From the NCBI RefSeq assembly GCF_023913735.1, contig NZ_JAMXBH010000007.1, positions 62,001-126,000 of the forward strand: a stretch of 64,000 bases of DNA. Direction: 5' to 3'. The notes under the pieces are model-generated. The model had not been told where the DNA came from. It saw only the letters and a list, made by a program, of their open reading frames with translations, and searched no databases. The position numbers were made by a program, and so were the translations under genes. Origin of the DNA: Pseudarthrobacter raffinosi. Its GTDB lineage: Bacteria; Actinomycetota; Actinomycetes; Actinomycetales; Micrococcaceae. This document shows positions 38,177 to 46,690 of the stretch, piece after piece. The first letter of the stretch is position 1. Each line of letters begins with the position of its first letter.

Positions 38177-38841
38177 AGGAGTGCTCCCTCAGGGCTTGAA
38201 ACGAGTGCTTCTTCGTGCTTGCGAAATTCTTCCACGAACCGGTCCGCGATATCGCTCGGGGCTATGTTCCTGCCGGTTTCGATGGACATTGTGGTGACGC
38301 TGGCGTCGGTGATGCCACAGGCGATGATCTGGGCATAAGGCGCCAGATCATTGTTGCAGTTAATGGCGACGCCGTGCATTGTGGCCCCGTCCAGGACGCG
38401 GATGCCGATTGCTGCAATCTTCCGGTCCGGGCCCTTGCTGTCAGCCGTGATCCACACGCCGGCGCGTCCCTTGATGCGCTCTGCGTTGATGCCATAGTCA
38501 GCCATAACCGCGATCATGACGGCTTCGAGCCGTTCAACGTAGTCTCGGATGCCGGACCGGTTCTTCAGCTTGAGGATCGGATACGCGATCAGCTGGCCGG
38601 GGCCATGCCAGGTCAGCTTTCCGCCGCGGTCCACCGCAACGACGGGCGTACCGTCCAACGGGCGTTCGTGCTCTTCCGTGAGCTTGCCCGCTGTATAGAC
38701 GGCGGCATGTTCAAGGATGAGGACAGTGTTGGGCGCTTCGGCTGTGACGACCTTGCTGTGGATCCCGCGCTGCAGATCCCAGCCGCGCGTGTAGTCAACG
38801 AAGTCCGGGGCGAGACCCACCTGTGAAAACTCAAGAGTCAT
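38173..38841 (-). CDS. lipB: Octanoyl transferase LipB
   Basis: Moves octanoate from acyl carrier protein onto lipoyl domains, giving the substrate of LipA. The 222-residue protein has the conserved [18 protein letters not shown] segment and the catalytic Cys/Lys pair region around [10 protein letters not shown] and GVWI. The normal LipB length and motifs are complete. ATG at 38841 lies seven bases after TAAGCT, a leaderless-type promoter. It is the first gene of the lipB-lipA-DUF4191 operon. Confidence 0.95.
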   Translation of the reverse strand: MTLEFSQVGLAPDFVDYTRGWDLQRGIHSKVVTAEAPNTVLILEHAAVYTAGKLTEEHERPLDGTPVVAVDRGGKLTWHGPGQLIAYPILKLKNRSGIRDYVERLEAVMIAVMADYGINAERIKGRAGVWITADSKGPDRKIAAIGIRVLDGATMHGVAINCNNDLAPYAQIIACGITDASVTTMSIETGRNIAPSDIADRFVEEFRKHEEALVSSPEGALL

Positions 38842-38854
38842 GCCGTCAAGCTTA
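38841..38854 (-). promoter_or_regulatory. Leaderless-type -10 element for lipB
   Basis: Minus-strand TAAGCT (38854-38849), then seven bases, then the ATG at 38841. No ribosome-binding sequence is seen. Confidence 0.5.
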
Positions 38855-38977
38855 GACCCCGATCCGTGAGGGGTCCGGTTATAGTGTCGGACCTCTCATA
38901 TCTCTGACGGATCCAGCGATGCCCATGGCCTGTGGATAACTTCTGCAGGCATTCCCGGATTCCGCTAGACATAAGTC

Positions 38978-40864
38978 ATGGATGATTTCACTGCCCCGGT
39001 GGTTCCCGGCTTCCTGGTGGGCCGCGTGTTGGGCCGCGGCGGAAGTTCAACGGTGTGGCTGGTTACCGAAGCAAGGTCCGGCCGCGAGTGTGCGCTGAAA
39101 TGCCTCGGTGCAGGGCACGGCGGTGCGACCGGTCCCGGCGAAGGCAGGGAAAGCGGGGCCGACGCCGAGGAGGCCATCCGCCGTGAAATCCGCATTCTTT
39201 CTGTCCTTGACCACCAGCACCTCATCAAAGCCCACGACGCCCTCCGTCTTCGCGAGCCGGCCGGATCAGCAGTTACGGCCGTAGGGACAATAGGGCTGCT
39301 GCTGGATTACGCGCCCGGCGGTTCCCTCGGAGAGCTGGTCGGAAGCAGGGCCAAGCTCACCATCGGGGAGACGGTCACCGTGCTCACCCCTATTGCCCAG
39401 GTACTTGGCTACCTGCACGGCCAGGGGTTCACCCACGGTGACGTATCGCCCGGGAACGTCCTCTTTACAGGCCATGGCAAGCCAATGCTGTCCGACGTCG
39501 GGATCGCCAGGATGGTGGGTGATGTTTCGGCAGTGCCGGACCATGGCACCCCGGGGTTCATGGATCCGGCACCGGTGGACGCCGTGAGGGCGGGGCTGCA
39601 GCCGGAACGCGACGTTTACTCGGTGGCGGCGCTGGGGTGGTATTGCCTCACGGGCCAGCCGCCACGCCGTACCGCCGACCGTCTGCCTCTTTCCCTCCTG
39701 CTCCCTGACGTTCCAGTCGAGCTGGCCGCGGCCCTGGAGGCTGGTCTTAATGAGGACCGGCGGCTCCGGCCCACGGCTGTTGAGCTGGCGACGGCGGTCT
39801 ACCGCAGTGCCCCACCGTTGCCGGTGGACCTCGCCTCCTCCGTCCACGCCACGGTTATCCCGCAGCTCCTGACGCGGCGCCCCGTCCCGGAACATCCCGG
39901 CGGTGCGCTCTGGAATGGTCTCCGGACCTGGCGGCGCAGGATCTCGACGTCGCGTTGGTCCGGGCTGGTGGGGGTGCGGCAGGTCCTTCCGTTCCCGGCT
40001 GGGGAGAAAGCGGAGATGCCCGTGGTGCGCGCACCGGAGCCCCGCGCACCAGAGGCCAGCGCACCTGAGGCCAGCGCACCAGCGGCCGGCCGCGTCGACG
40101 CAATGGTCCAGGCTGTCGACGGGGAAAAGCCGGCGCCGCGCGGCAGGCATGCCGTGAAACCTGTCCCGAAGGGTCACGAACCCAACGCCGGTGCGAGGCG
40201 TCGGACGGTGGCGTCGTCGAAATCGGTGGACCCCGGCCCGTCCCGGCGCCGTGGGCGCTCAGGGATAGCCGGGCACAATCGAGGCACCATGCTGTTGGCG
40301 GTGGGAGCGGGTGCGATCCTGGCAGGCGCTATCTGGGCCGCCTGCGTCTTTGGGCCGGATGGGCCGTGGGGGGCGCCAGCTTGGCCAGAGACGGTGGCGG
40401 AGAGTGCGGATGCCGGAGGGGTGGACCCAGTGTTCGCCGCCGCAGGAGTCCCGGCCGACGCCGCGGCCCAGCTGGACTCGGCGGACCCGCTCGAAGCAGT
40501 CCGGGGATTGGCCGCCGTGAGGTCCCTGGCCTTCAGTTCCGGCCGGCTGGAGCTGCTGGATCTGGTTAATGCCCCGGGATCGGCGGCCTCTGCCGCGGAT
40601 GCAGGCCTTAAGGCCGAGCTCCAGGAGTCAGGCCACGTCCTGGCCGGATTCACGAGTTCCGTAGCGGATCTGCAGGTCCAGCCCGGCGGTCCCTCCGGCC
40701 AGGTTGTTGTCAGTGTCACGTCAGCCACGTCGCCCTATGAGGAAAGGGACGCTTCCGGAGCGATCGTGGCGGCCGGCGCCCCTGCAGCCGTCCAGAACCT
40801 CCGGCTGGTGCTGGTCTCCGTTGACGGCCGCTGGCGGATCACGGACGTCCTTCCCGGCACCTGA
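38978..40864 (+). CDS. Atypical membrane-anchored serine/threonine protein kinase
   Basis: A 628-residue protein with an N-terminal Hanks-type kinase domain (residues about 10-280), a disordered Pro/Ala/Arg-rich linker, one membrane helix (438-458) and an extracytoplasmic C-terminal domain of about 170 residues without a known fold. The glycine loop is GRGGSSTVW (19-27), and Lys41 is the ATP lysine. The catalytic loop reads HGDVSPGN (Asp155, Asn160) where most kinases have HRDLKPEN, and the DFG motif reads Asp173-Val-Gly. The catalytic aspartates and asparagine remain, so activity is plausible but altered. It may act as a sensor kinase for an external signal. Confidence 0.85.
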   Translation: MDDFTAPVVPGFLVGRVLGRGGSSTVWLVTEARSGRECALKCLGAGHGGATGPGEGRESGADAEEAIRREIRILSVLDHQHLIKAHDALRLREPAGSAVTAVGTIGLLLDYAPGGSLGELVGSRAKLTIGETVTVLTPIAQVLGYLHGQGFTHGDVSPGNVLFTGHGKPMLSDVGIARMVGDVSAVPDHGTPGFMDPAPVDAVRAGLQPERDVYSVAALGWYCLTGQPPRRTADRLPLSLLLPDVPVELAAALEAGLNEDRRLRPTAVELATAVYRSAPPLPVDLASSVHATVIPQLLTRRPVPEHPGGALWNGLRTWRRRISTSRWSGLVGVRQVLPFPAGEKAEMPVVRAPEPRAPEASAPEASAPAAGRVDAMVQAVDGEKPAPRGRHAVKPVPKGHEPNAGARRRTVASSKSVDPGPSRRRGRSGIAGHNRGTMLLAVGAGAILAGAIWAACVFGPDGPWGAPAWPETVAESADAGGVDPVFAAAGVPADAAAQLDSADPLEAVRGLAAVRSLAFSSGRLELLDLVNAPGSAASAADAGLKAELQESGHVLAGFTSSVADLQVQPGGPSGQVVVSVTSATSPYEERDASGAIVAAGAPAAVQNLRLVLVSVDGRWRITDVLPGT

Positions 40865-40872
40865 CTGGTTGC

Positions 40873-40930
40873 CTCAGCACGTTGGCTCAGCACGTTGGCT
40901 CAGCCTGTTGGCTCAGCCCATTGACTCAGG
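40873..40930. repeat. Degenerate 13-bp tandem repeat between convergent genes
   Basis: Four units: CTCAGCACGTTGG at 40873-40885 and 40886-40898, CTCAGCCTGTTGG at 40899-40911, CTCAGCCCATTGA at 40912-40924, then a partial CTCAGG. The array fills the gap between the kinase stop and the stop of the TIGR01777 gene and is a likely site of length variation. Confidence 0.85.
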
Positions 40931-40931
40931 C

Positions 40932-41825
40932 TCAGTGTTTGCCGGCCACCCAGGCAGCGGCCTGGGCCAGTGACGGGTGCTGCCACTGGAAGCCGGCTGC
41001 TTCCAGGGCCGCCGGTTCCATCCGCTGGCTGGAAAGGATGAGTTCATCGGCCAACTTCCACATGACCAGGCGCAGGGCAGGCGAAGGTACGCGGAAAAAT
41101 GCCGGCCGATGCAGCGCGGATGCCAGTGCGCCGGTCAAGGCGTTAACGTCGGCGTTTTCGGGGGCGCAGACATTGACCGGGCCGTGGAGCCCGGAGTCGG
41201 CGAGGAACAGAAATGCTGCGGCGACGTCCGGAAGCGTGATCCACGGCCAGTACTGCCTGCCGTTGCCGAGTGGACCACCGAGCCCGAGGCGAAGCAGCGG
41301 CAGAAGCCGGCCCAGTGCGCCGCCTGCAGGGCTGAGGACAACACCCGTCCGGGGAGTGATAACACGGACGCCTGACGGGGCCTCGTGCGCGGCTGCTTCC
41401 CACTCACGGCAGATCCGCGCCATAATGCCCTTGCCGTTCGGCGAGTTCTCGCGAAGAACGGCAGTACCCCGGTCACCGTAATAGTTGGAGCCCGACTGGC
41501 TGACGAAGACCTGCGGCGGCTGCTCCAGCTTCGCCATCGCCGCTACCAGTGTGCGCGTCGGGTCCAACCGCGAGGTCAACAGCTCGTCGATCCGGCGTCT
41601 GGTCCAGGGTCTGTCCCCGATTCCGGCACCGGAGAGGTTGACCACTGCGTCGGCGCCGGCCAGCGCCGCCGGATCCAGGCGGCGCGCTGCGGGGTCCCAG
41701 CGGATTTCGGCCGCGGACGTGGGCTCGCGTCGGACGAGGGTGGTCACGTCATGGCCGGCCTCTCGCAGCGTTGCGGACAAATGGGTCCCGATCAGCCCTG
41801 AGGCCCCGGCAATGACGATGTGCAT
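40932..41825 (-). CDS. TIGR01777-family NAD-dependent epimerase
   Basis: Extended short-chain dehydrogenase/reductase of 297 residues. The NAD(P)-binding loop GASGLIG lies near residue 7. Other signatures are VNLSGAGI, SGSNYYGDRG and a C-terminal DUF1731-type segment (RVPSPALRLVMWKLADELILSSQRM). The substrate is unknown. I chose ATG at 41825, since the Rossmann strand starts immediately after it. It keeps the place of the homologous gene beside the E2/lipoate genes in mycobacteria. Confidence 0.88.
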   Translation of the reverse strand: MHIVIAGASGLIGTHLSATLREAGHDVTTLVRREPTSAAEIRWDPAARRLDPAALAGADAVVNLSGAGIGDRPWTRRRIDELLTSRLDPTRTLVAAMAKLEQPPQVFVSQSGSNYYGDRGTAVLRENSPNGKGIMARICREWEAAAHEAPSGVRVITPRTGVVLSPAGGALGRLLPLLRLGLGGPLGNGRQYWPWITLPDVAAAFLFLADSGLHGPVNVCAPENADVNALTGALASALHRPAFFRVPSPALRLVMWKLADELILSSQRMEPAALEAAGFQWQHPSLAQAAAWVAGKH

Positions 41826-41887
41826 GATCCATCTCACCACGGCCCGCACGCCGTCGGTACCTCCCCGGGACCGTACCGGGAGTTGAC

Positions 41888-41900
41888 TATGATCGAACGA
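41888..41900 (+). promoter_or_regulatory. Leaderless-type -10 element for the tricorn gene
   Basis: TATGAT at 41888-41893 lies six bases before ATG 41900. No Shine-Dalgarno sequence is visible. Confidence 0.55.
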
Positions 41901-44900
41901 TGACTTCTTCGAGCTACTTCCGGTTTCCGCATGTTCACGGCGATCTGGTCACGTTTGTGGCAGAGGACGACGTGTGGATCGCGCCGCTCAGCGGCGGCCG
42001 CGCCTGGCGGGTTTCGTCACTGCAGCTGCCTGCCCGCAATCCGCGTTTTACGCCTGACGGCAAACGGCTGGTCTGGACTGTCGTCCAGGGAACCGCCCCG
42101 GAAGTGGTCTCGGCGGAGGTGGACGGCGGTGGCTACCGGCAACTGACGTATTTCGGCCACGCCACAACCAGGGTCAAAGGCTTCACGGCAGCCGGCGACG
42201 CAGTAGTGACCAGCGCGTTCCGCCAGGCTGAAAGCCGGCACACCTACGCTTACAGCGTCCCGGTCGACGGCGGGTCGGCTGAGGAGCTCCCCTTCGGACC
42301 CGTCGAATCCGTGGCCTTTGGTCCGGAAGTGGGGGACGAGCGGCCGGTTGTCCTGGCCAGTGTGCTCTCCCGTGAACCGGCCTGGTGGAAGCGGTACCGC
42401 GGCGGCACAGCGGGCAAGCTCTGGATTGACGCCGACGGAAACGGGGAGTTCGAGCGCCTGGTTGCCCACCTCGACGGAAACCTCGCAGATCCGATGTGGG
42501 TGGACGGGCGCATCGCGTTCCTGTCAGACCACGAGGGTTACGGAAACCTGTACTCGGTGCTGCCCGGCGGCGGCGATCTTCGACGGCACACCGACCACGA
42601 GGACTTCTACGTCCGGCACGCGTCCACCGACGGTGGGCGGGTCATCTTCGAATCTGCCGGTGAGCTCTGGATCCTGCACGATCTGTCCTCTGCCGCGGTA
42701 CGGCTGGACATCTCGCTGGGTTCCGCGTCGCAATCGCGTCGCCCGGGCCTGTTGAAAACCTCCAAACATTTGGGCACGGTGATGCCGGATGACAGCGGCT
42801 CCGCCAGCGCAGTGGAGGCCCATGGCACCCTTCACTGGCTCCGTCACCAGGACGGCCCCTCCCGTATCGTCGAGGCCACGCCGGGTGTCCGGGCACGGCT
42901 CCCCAGGCCGCTCGACGGCGGCCGCCTCGCTTACGTCGCCGATCACGACGGCGTGGAGGCGATCTACATCAAGGAGATTGCCGCGCAGGTTCCCGACACC
43001 GTGGTCCCTGCCGTTACGGCAGCCCCGGCTGCCGTAACCGCTGCAGCCGCTCGGGACCAGGAAGCGCCACTGCCGCGCCCGGTTCCCGCGGCAGCATCGT
43101 CCGCACCGGTGACTGCCGACGTCGTTGTTCCGGTGCCTGATGACTCCCGGGCCGATGACTCCCCGGCCGACGCCGCCCACGGCCCGTCGGAAGCCGACGT
43201 CGACGCAGGACGGGCCGGCCTGCCGACCCGCATCGCCTTCCCGAAGCCGTCACGCGCCAGCGCCCTGGAAGTTAGCCCCGATGGCCGGTGGCTTGCGGTG
43301 GGTACCTCCTTCGGGGATGTCTATGTGGCGGACACAGCCACCGGCGAGCTTTCCCTCGTCACCAGCATCGGCGAGGGCAGCATCGCGGAACTCGCGTGGT
43401 CGCCTGACTCCCAGTGGCTTGCCTGGTCCGAACCTGTCACCTCGTTCGGTTCCCGGAGCCGGCTCCGGCTGGCCAATGCCGCGGACCCGGCGGGCGGCAT
43501 CGTCGAGGTCACTGACGGCCGTTTCTGCGACGGGTCCCCAAGCTTCACGCCGGACGGTAAGTTCCTGGCCTTCCTGTCCAACCGCAGCTTTGATCCGGTG
43601 TACGACGGGCACTCGTTCGACCTGTCCTTCCCCAGCCCCATCAAGCCGTACCTGGTGGCACTGGCCGCCACGACGCCGTCGCCGTTTGGCCCCGCCGTTG
43701 ACCTGTCCCCTGCCGCACACACGGACAGCGCGGATACCACGGACGCAGACACCGCGGCAGGTCCCGCGGTCCGCGTGGATCCGGCCGGGCTGGCCCACCG
43801 TGTCATCGGCGTTCCGGTGCCCCAGGGCAACTACACGTCACTCACGTCAACGGAGGGTGCACTGCTATGGCTGGACTGGGCCCTGGCAGGCGTCACCGGC
43901 GACGGCAAAGCCAGCCAGGAAGACAAGGACGCCCGCCCCAGCCTGGTCCGGTTCGACCTTGCCCGCCGTAAGTCCGCCACGCTGGTGGAAGCCCTGGACA
44001 GCTACCGGCTCTCCGGCGATGGCAAGAAAGTAGTGCTGGTCAACGACAAGCAGGTCAGTGTGGTTCCTTCTGCTGCCAAAGCCGATGAGGAATCCGGCCA
44101 GCTGGTCAAGGTGGACCTGGGCCGCATCCGCGTGATGATGGACCCCCTCAGCGTCTGGGGCCAGGCGTTCGACGAAGCCTGGCGCCTGCAGCGCGACTTC
44201 TTCTGGGCAGAAGATATGGCAGGACAGGATTGGGAGTCGATCCACAAGCGGTACCGTCCGATCGTTGACCGGTTGGGGTCCCACGACGACCTGGTGGACC
44301 TGCTCTGGGAGCTCCACGGCGAGCTGGGCACCTCGCACGCCTACGTCCGGCCCGCAGCCGTCACGGAAAACGGCAGCAACGGCCAGGGACGGCTTGGCGC
44401 AGACTTCACGTTCACACCCGCGGGCTGGGAGATCACCCGCATCCTGGCCGGCGAGTCCTCGGACCCGCTGGCCACCTCGCCGCTGACCCGGCCCGGCGCT
44501 GCCGCCATGGCCGGGGACGTAGTACTGGCTATCGACGGTGTGCCGCTGTCCGCCACGGTGAGCCCCGCGATGCAGCTGGTGGGCGCCGCCGGACGGGCTG
44601 TGGAGCTGACATTACGCAACGGAGCCGGGCATGGAGTCGAGGCAGGGGAGCAGCGGAGGATCGCTGTGATCCCGGTCAAGGACGAGGAGCGACTGCGCTA
44701 CCAGGAATGGGTGGCCGCGAACCGCGGGATCGTCCGGGAGGCCTCCGGCGGCCGCTACGGGTACCTGCATATCCCGGACATGATGGCCAACGGCTGGGCG
44801 CAGCTGCACCGCGACCTGGACACCGAAACTGCCCTGGACGGACTCATCGTGGATGTCCGCCGGAACCGTGGCGGACACACGTCCCAGCTGGTGGCGGAGC

Positions 44901-45391
44901 TGATTGGCCGGAAGGTCACCGGCTGGAGTATGCCCCGCGGCGAACGTCCGCGGACCTACCCGCACCACGCGCCGCGGGGTCCGGTGATCATCCTCGCCGA
45001 TGAATTTGCCGGGTCCGACGGCGACATCATCACCCAGGTCTCCAAACTGCGGGGGATCGGCCCGGTGATCGGCACGCGCACGTGGGGCGGTGTGGTGGGG
45101 ATCGACAACAGGTTCTCCCTGGCCGACGGTACCGGCGTGACCCAGCCGCGGTACGCCACCTGGTTCGGTGGCGGCGTGGGCTGGTCCGTGGAAAACTACG
45201 GCGTGGATCCCGACATCGAAGTGCTCTACCCGCCGCACGCCTATGCCGCCGGCAGGGACCCCCAGCTGGAATACGGGATCGGTGCGCTCAAGGAAATGAT
45301 CCAGGAACTGCCCACGGACAGGCCCCCGGTCCGCGAAGGCTACCGGCGCCTGAAGCCTGCACCGCTGCCGTCCCGCCGGCACGGCGAATAG
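41900..45391 (+). CDS. Tricorn-type protease (S41 family)
   Basis: Large cytoplasmic protease of 1163 residues that probably degrades peptides released by the proteasome or other proteases. The order is an N-terminal beta-propeller (about residues 10-350), an Ala/Pro/Asp-rich linker (about 365-440), a second propeller (about 445-740), a helical C1 domain, a PDZ domain (about 840-930) and the catalytic C2 domain. The catalytic set matches tricorn: Ser812-His813 in GTSHAYV, nucleophile Ser1039 with Asp1040 in AGSDGDI, and Glu1098 in SVENYGVDP. The start follows a leaderless-type promoter. Confidence 0.93.
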   Translation: MTSSSYFRFPHVHGDLVTFVAEDDVWIAPLSGGRAWRVSSLQLPARNPRFTPDGKRLVWTVVQGTAPEVVSAEVDGGGYRQLTYFGHATTRVKGFTAAGDAVVTSAFRQAESRHTYAYSVPVDGGSAEELPFGPVESVAFGPEVGDERPVVLASVLSREPAWWKRYRGGTAGKLWIDADGNGEFERLVAHLDGNLADPMWVDGRIAFLSDHEGYGNLYSVLPGGGDLRRHTDHEDFYVRHASTDGGRVIFESAGELWILHDLSSAAVRLDISLGSASQSRRPGLLKTSKHLGTVMPDDSGSASAVEAHGTLHWLRHQDGPSRIVEATPGVRARLPRPLDGGRLAYVADHDGVEAIYIKEIAAQVPDTVVPAVTAAPAAVTAAAARDQEAPLPRPVPAAASSAPVTADVVVPVPDDSRADDSPADAAHGPSEADVDAGRAGLPTRIAFPKPSRASALEVSPDGRWLAVGTSFGDVYVADTATGELSLVTSIGEGSIAELAWSPDSQWLAWSEPVTSFGSRSRLRLANAADPAGGIVEVTDGRFCDGSPSFTPDGKFLAFLSNRSFDPVYDGHSFDLSFPSPIKPYLVALAATTPSPFGPAVDLSPAAHTDSADTTDADTAAGPAVRVDPAGLAHRVIGVPVPQGNYTSLTSTEGALLWLDWALAGVTGDGKASQEDKDARPSLVRFDLARRKSATLVEALDSYRLSGDGKKVVLVNDKQVSVVPSAAKADEESGQLVKVDLGRIRVMMDPLSVWGQAFDEAWRLQRDFFWAEDMAGQDWESIHKRYRPIVDRLGSHDDLVDLLWELHGELGTSHAYVRPAAVTENGSNGQGRLGADFTFTPAGWEITRILAGESSDPLATSPLTRPGAAAMAGDVVLAIDGVPLSATVSPAMQLVGAAGRAVELTLRNGAGHGVEAGEQRRIAVIPVKDEERLRYQEWVAANRGIVREASGGRYGYLHIPDMMANGWAQLHRDLDTETALDGLIVDVRRNRGGHTSQLVAELIGRKVTGWSMPRGERPRTYPHHAPRGPVIILADEFAGSDGDIITQVSKLRGIGPVIGTRTWGGVVGIDNRFSLADGTGVTQPRYATWFGGGVGWSVENYGVDPDIEVLYPPHAYAAGRDPQLEYGIGALKEMIQELPTDRPPVREGYRRLKPAPLPSRRHGE

Positions 45392-45416
45392 GGCCGGCCC
45401 GGTAGCAACAGAACAA

Positions 45417-45463
45417 AGCAGGCCCCGCTCCTCCCGGATAGTCCGGGCGGGGCAGGGCCTGCT
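45417..45463. terminator. Terminator hairpin between the tricorn and OsmC genes
   Basis: AGCAGGCCC (45417-45425) pairs with GGGCCTGCT (45455-45463), with an inner CCCGG/CCGGG stem. It lies between convergent genes. Confidence 0.65.
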
Positions 45464-45516
45464 CTGTCTCAGGAGCCTTCAGCGTTCATAGCGAACGCGG
45501 CAGCGGCCTGGCTGGA

Positions 45517-45945
45517 TCAGGACTGAAGGGTAGCGGCCAGGGTGATGTCGATGCTGGCCAGCGCGCCGGAAACCGGGCACCCAACCTTGGCTTCGCCGGC
45601 GATCTTCTGGAATTCCTCTTCGGAAATGCCGGGAATCTTTGCGGACACCGTCAGGTGGCTGCCGGTGATGCCGGTGCCGGGAACGAAGGTCACGTCGGCT
45701 TTGGTGTTGACTTCTTCCGGAGCATGTCCGGCCTGGGCGAGCATATTGCTGAACGCCATCGAGAAACAGCTCGCGTGCGCTGCGGCGATCAGCTCTTCCG
45801 GGCTGGTCTTGCCCTCGGCCGCTTCGGTGCGGGCCTTCCAGGTAACCTCAAATGTGCCCAGGCCGGAGCTGTCCAGCGTGGTCTGACCCGACCCTGTCAT
45901 CAGGTCGCCGTTCCATACTGTGTGCGCGGTGCGTGTTGCTGCCAT
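45517..45945 (-). CDS. OsmC-family peroxiredoxin
   Basis: Thiol-dependent hydroperoxide reductase of 142 residues. The two catalytic cysteines are present: the peroxidatic one in HASCFSMAFS and the resolving one in VGCPVSGAL. The N-terminal VWNGDLMTGSG strand and the family length fit the OsmC/Ohr fold. ATG at 45945 follows GAGGAG five bases upstream. It probably defends against organic peroxides; without a linked OhrR regulator it is more likely OsmC than Ohr. Confidence 0.92.
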   Translation of the reverse strand: MAATRTAHTVWNGDLMTGSGQTTLDSSGLGTFEVTWKARTEAAEGKTSPEELIAAAHASCFSMAFSNMLAQAGHAPEEVNTKADVTFVPGTGITGSHLTVSAKIPGISEEEFQKIAGEAKVGCPVSGALASIDITLAATLQS

Positions 45946-46118
45946 GTCCACTCCTCAAAGTCGGTTCGAACCGGGACCGGCCGTTGCCTGGCCCCGCCGG
46001 TTCCAATCCTAGGGATTGAGCGGCGGCCGTGCACAGGGTGTCCGCTCTCAGTGGATTGTGACTGTGCAACCCAGCCGCCCGGCGGCTGCGTGGCGGTCAC
46101 CGCTTGGCCGTTAAACTT

Positions 46119-46158
46119 CGACGGCGCCGCACCCCACAGAGGGGGAGCGGCGCCGTCG
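46119..46158 (-). terminator. Terminator hairpin after the small membrane protein gene
   Basis: CGACGGCGCCGC (46119-46130) pairs with GCGGCGCCGTCG (46147-46158). It lies just downstream of the minus-strand gene ending at 46178. Confidence 0.65.
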
Positions 46159-46177
46159 TGAGTGGTTCAGCCGGCGT

Positions 46178-46528
46178 TCAGTTCCACATCGTGGCGATGG
46201 CCACGTTGAGCAGTGCAAGTCCGCCAACTCCGTGGGCCAGGCCCTTGCTGATGTCTTCGCCCTTTTTGTATTTGCGGCGGCCGATGAAAGCCAGCACGCC
46301 GACGGCCAGGGCGATGGCGAACTTGATGCCCAGCTTGAAGTAATTCGCGTCCAGGTCCAGGGACGGGATCAAGCCCATCAGCACAATGCCGGTGATGAGC
46401 TGAAGAGCTGCGCCGTCGAACTGCCGGGGGTGGACGGTGGGGGTTTTCATGTTCCCGATCCAGATTCCGACGATCATGGCGGCGCCGACGATGTGCAGGA
46501 AGACCACGAGGTTGTACACGATAATCAT
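46178..46528 (-). CDS. Uncharacterised four-helix membrane protein with a BlaI-type operator
   Basis: A 116-residue protein with four hydrophobic helices (about residues 3-23, 41-55, 64-83 and 97-115) and short polar loops. It has His12 inside helix 1 (FLHIVGAAM), His33 in the first loop and His99 at the start of helix 4. The layout is reminiscent of small haem- or copper-linked membrane proteins such as CopD-like domains, but I cannot assign it. Its promoter has TAGACT six bases before ATG 46528 and a 17-bp palindrome like those near blaI/cydA, so it may be a remote member of that regulon. Confidence 0.8.
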   Translation of the reverse strand: MIIVYNLVVFLHIVGAAMIVGIWIGNMKTPTVHPRQFDGAALQLITGIVLMGLIPSLDLDANYFKLGIKFAIALAVGVLAFIGRRKYKKGEDISKGLAHGVGGLALLNVAIATMWN

Positions 46529-46565
46529 GCGATCAGTCTACGCAGGGGTTCTACATCATGTAGTA
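46528..46565 (-). promoter_or_regulatory. Promoter with BlaI-type operator for the small membrane protein
   Basis: Minus-strand TAGACT (46540-46535) lies six bases before the ATG. The palindrome TTCTAC-ATCAT-GTAGTA at 46549-46565 covers the -35 position. It differs by one base from the TTCTAC-N5-GTAGAA sites at 61623-61752. Confidence 0.6.
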
Positions 46566-46618
46566 AGGCCGGCCGCAGAGTTTGTGTGTCGGCGGAGACA
46601 GCGCTGCGCCTTAAAACG

Positions 46619-46672
46619 CGACGGCGGTGCACGCCTTCCGGTGGTTTCCCACCGGCGCGTGCACCGCCGTCG
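46619..46672 (-). terminator. Intrinsic terminator after sucB
   Basis: Fifteen-bp stem (CGACGGCGGTGCACG with its complement at 46658-46672) and an inner CCGGTGG/CCACCGG stem, followed on the minus strand by GCGTTTTAA. Confidence 0.8.
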
Positions 46673-46690
46673 TGCGGTTCTGGCCTGGGG

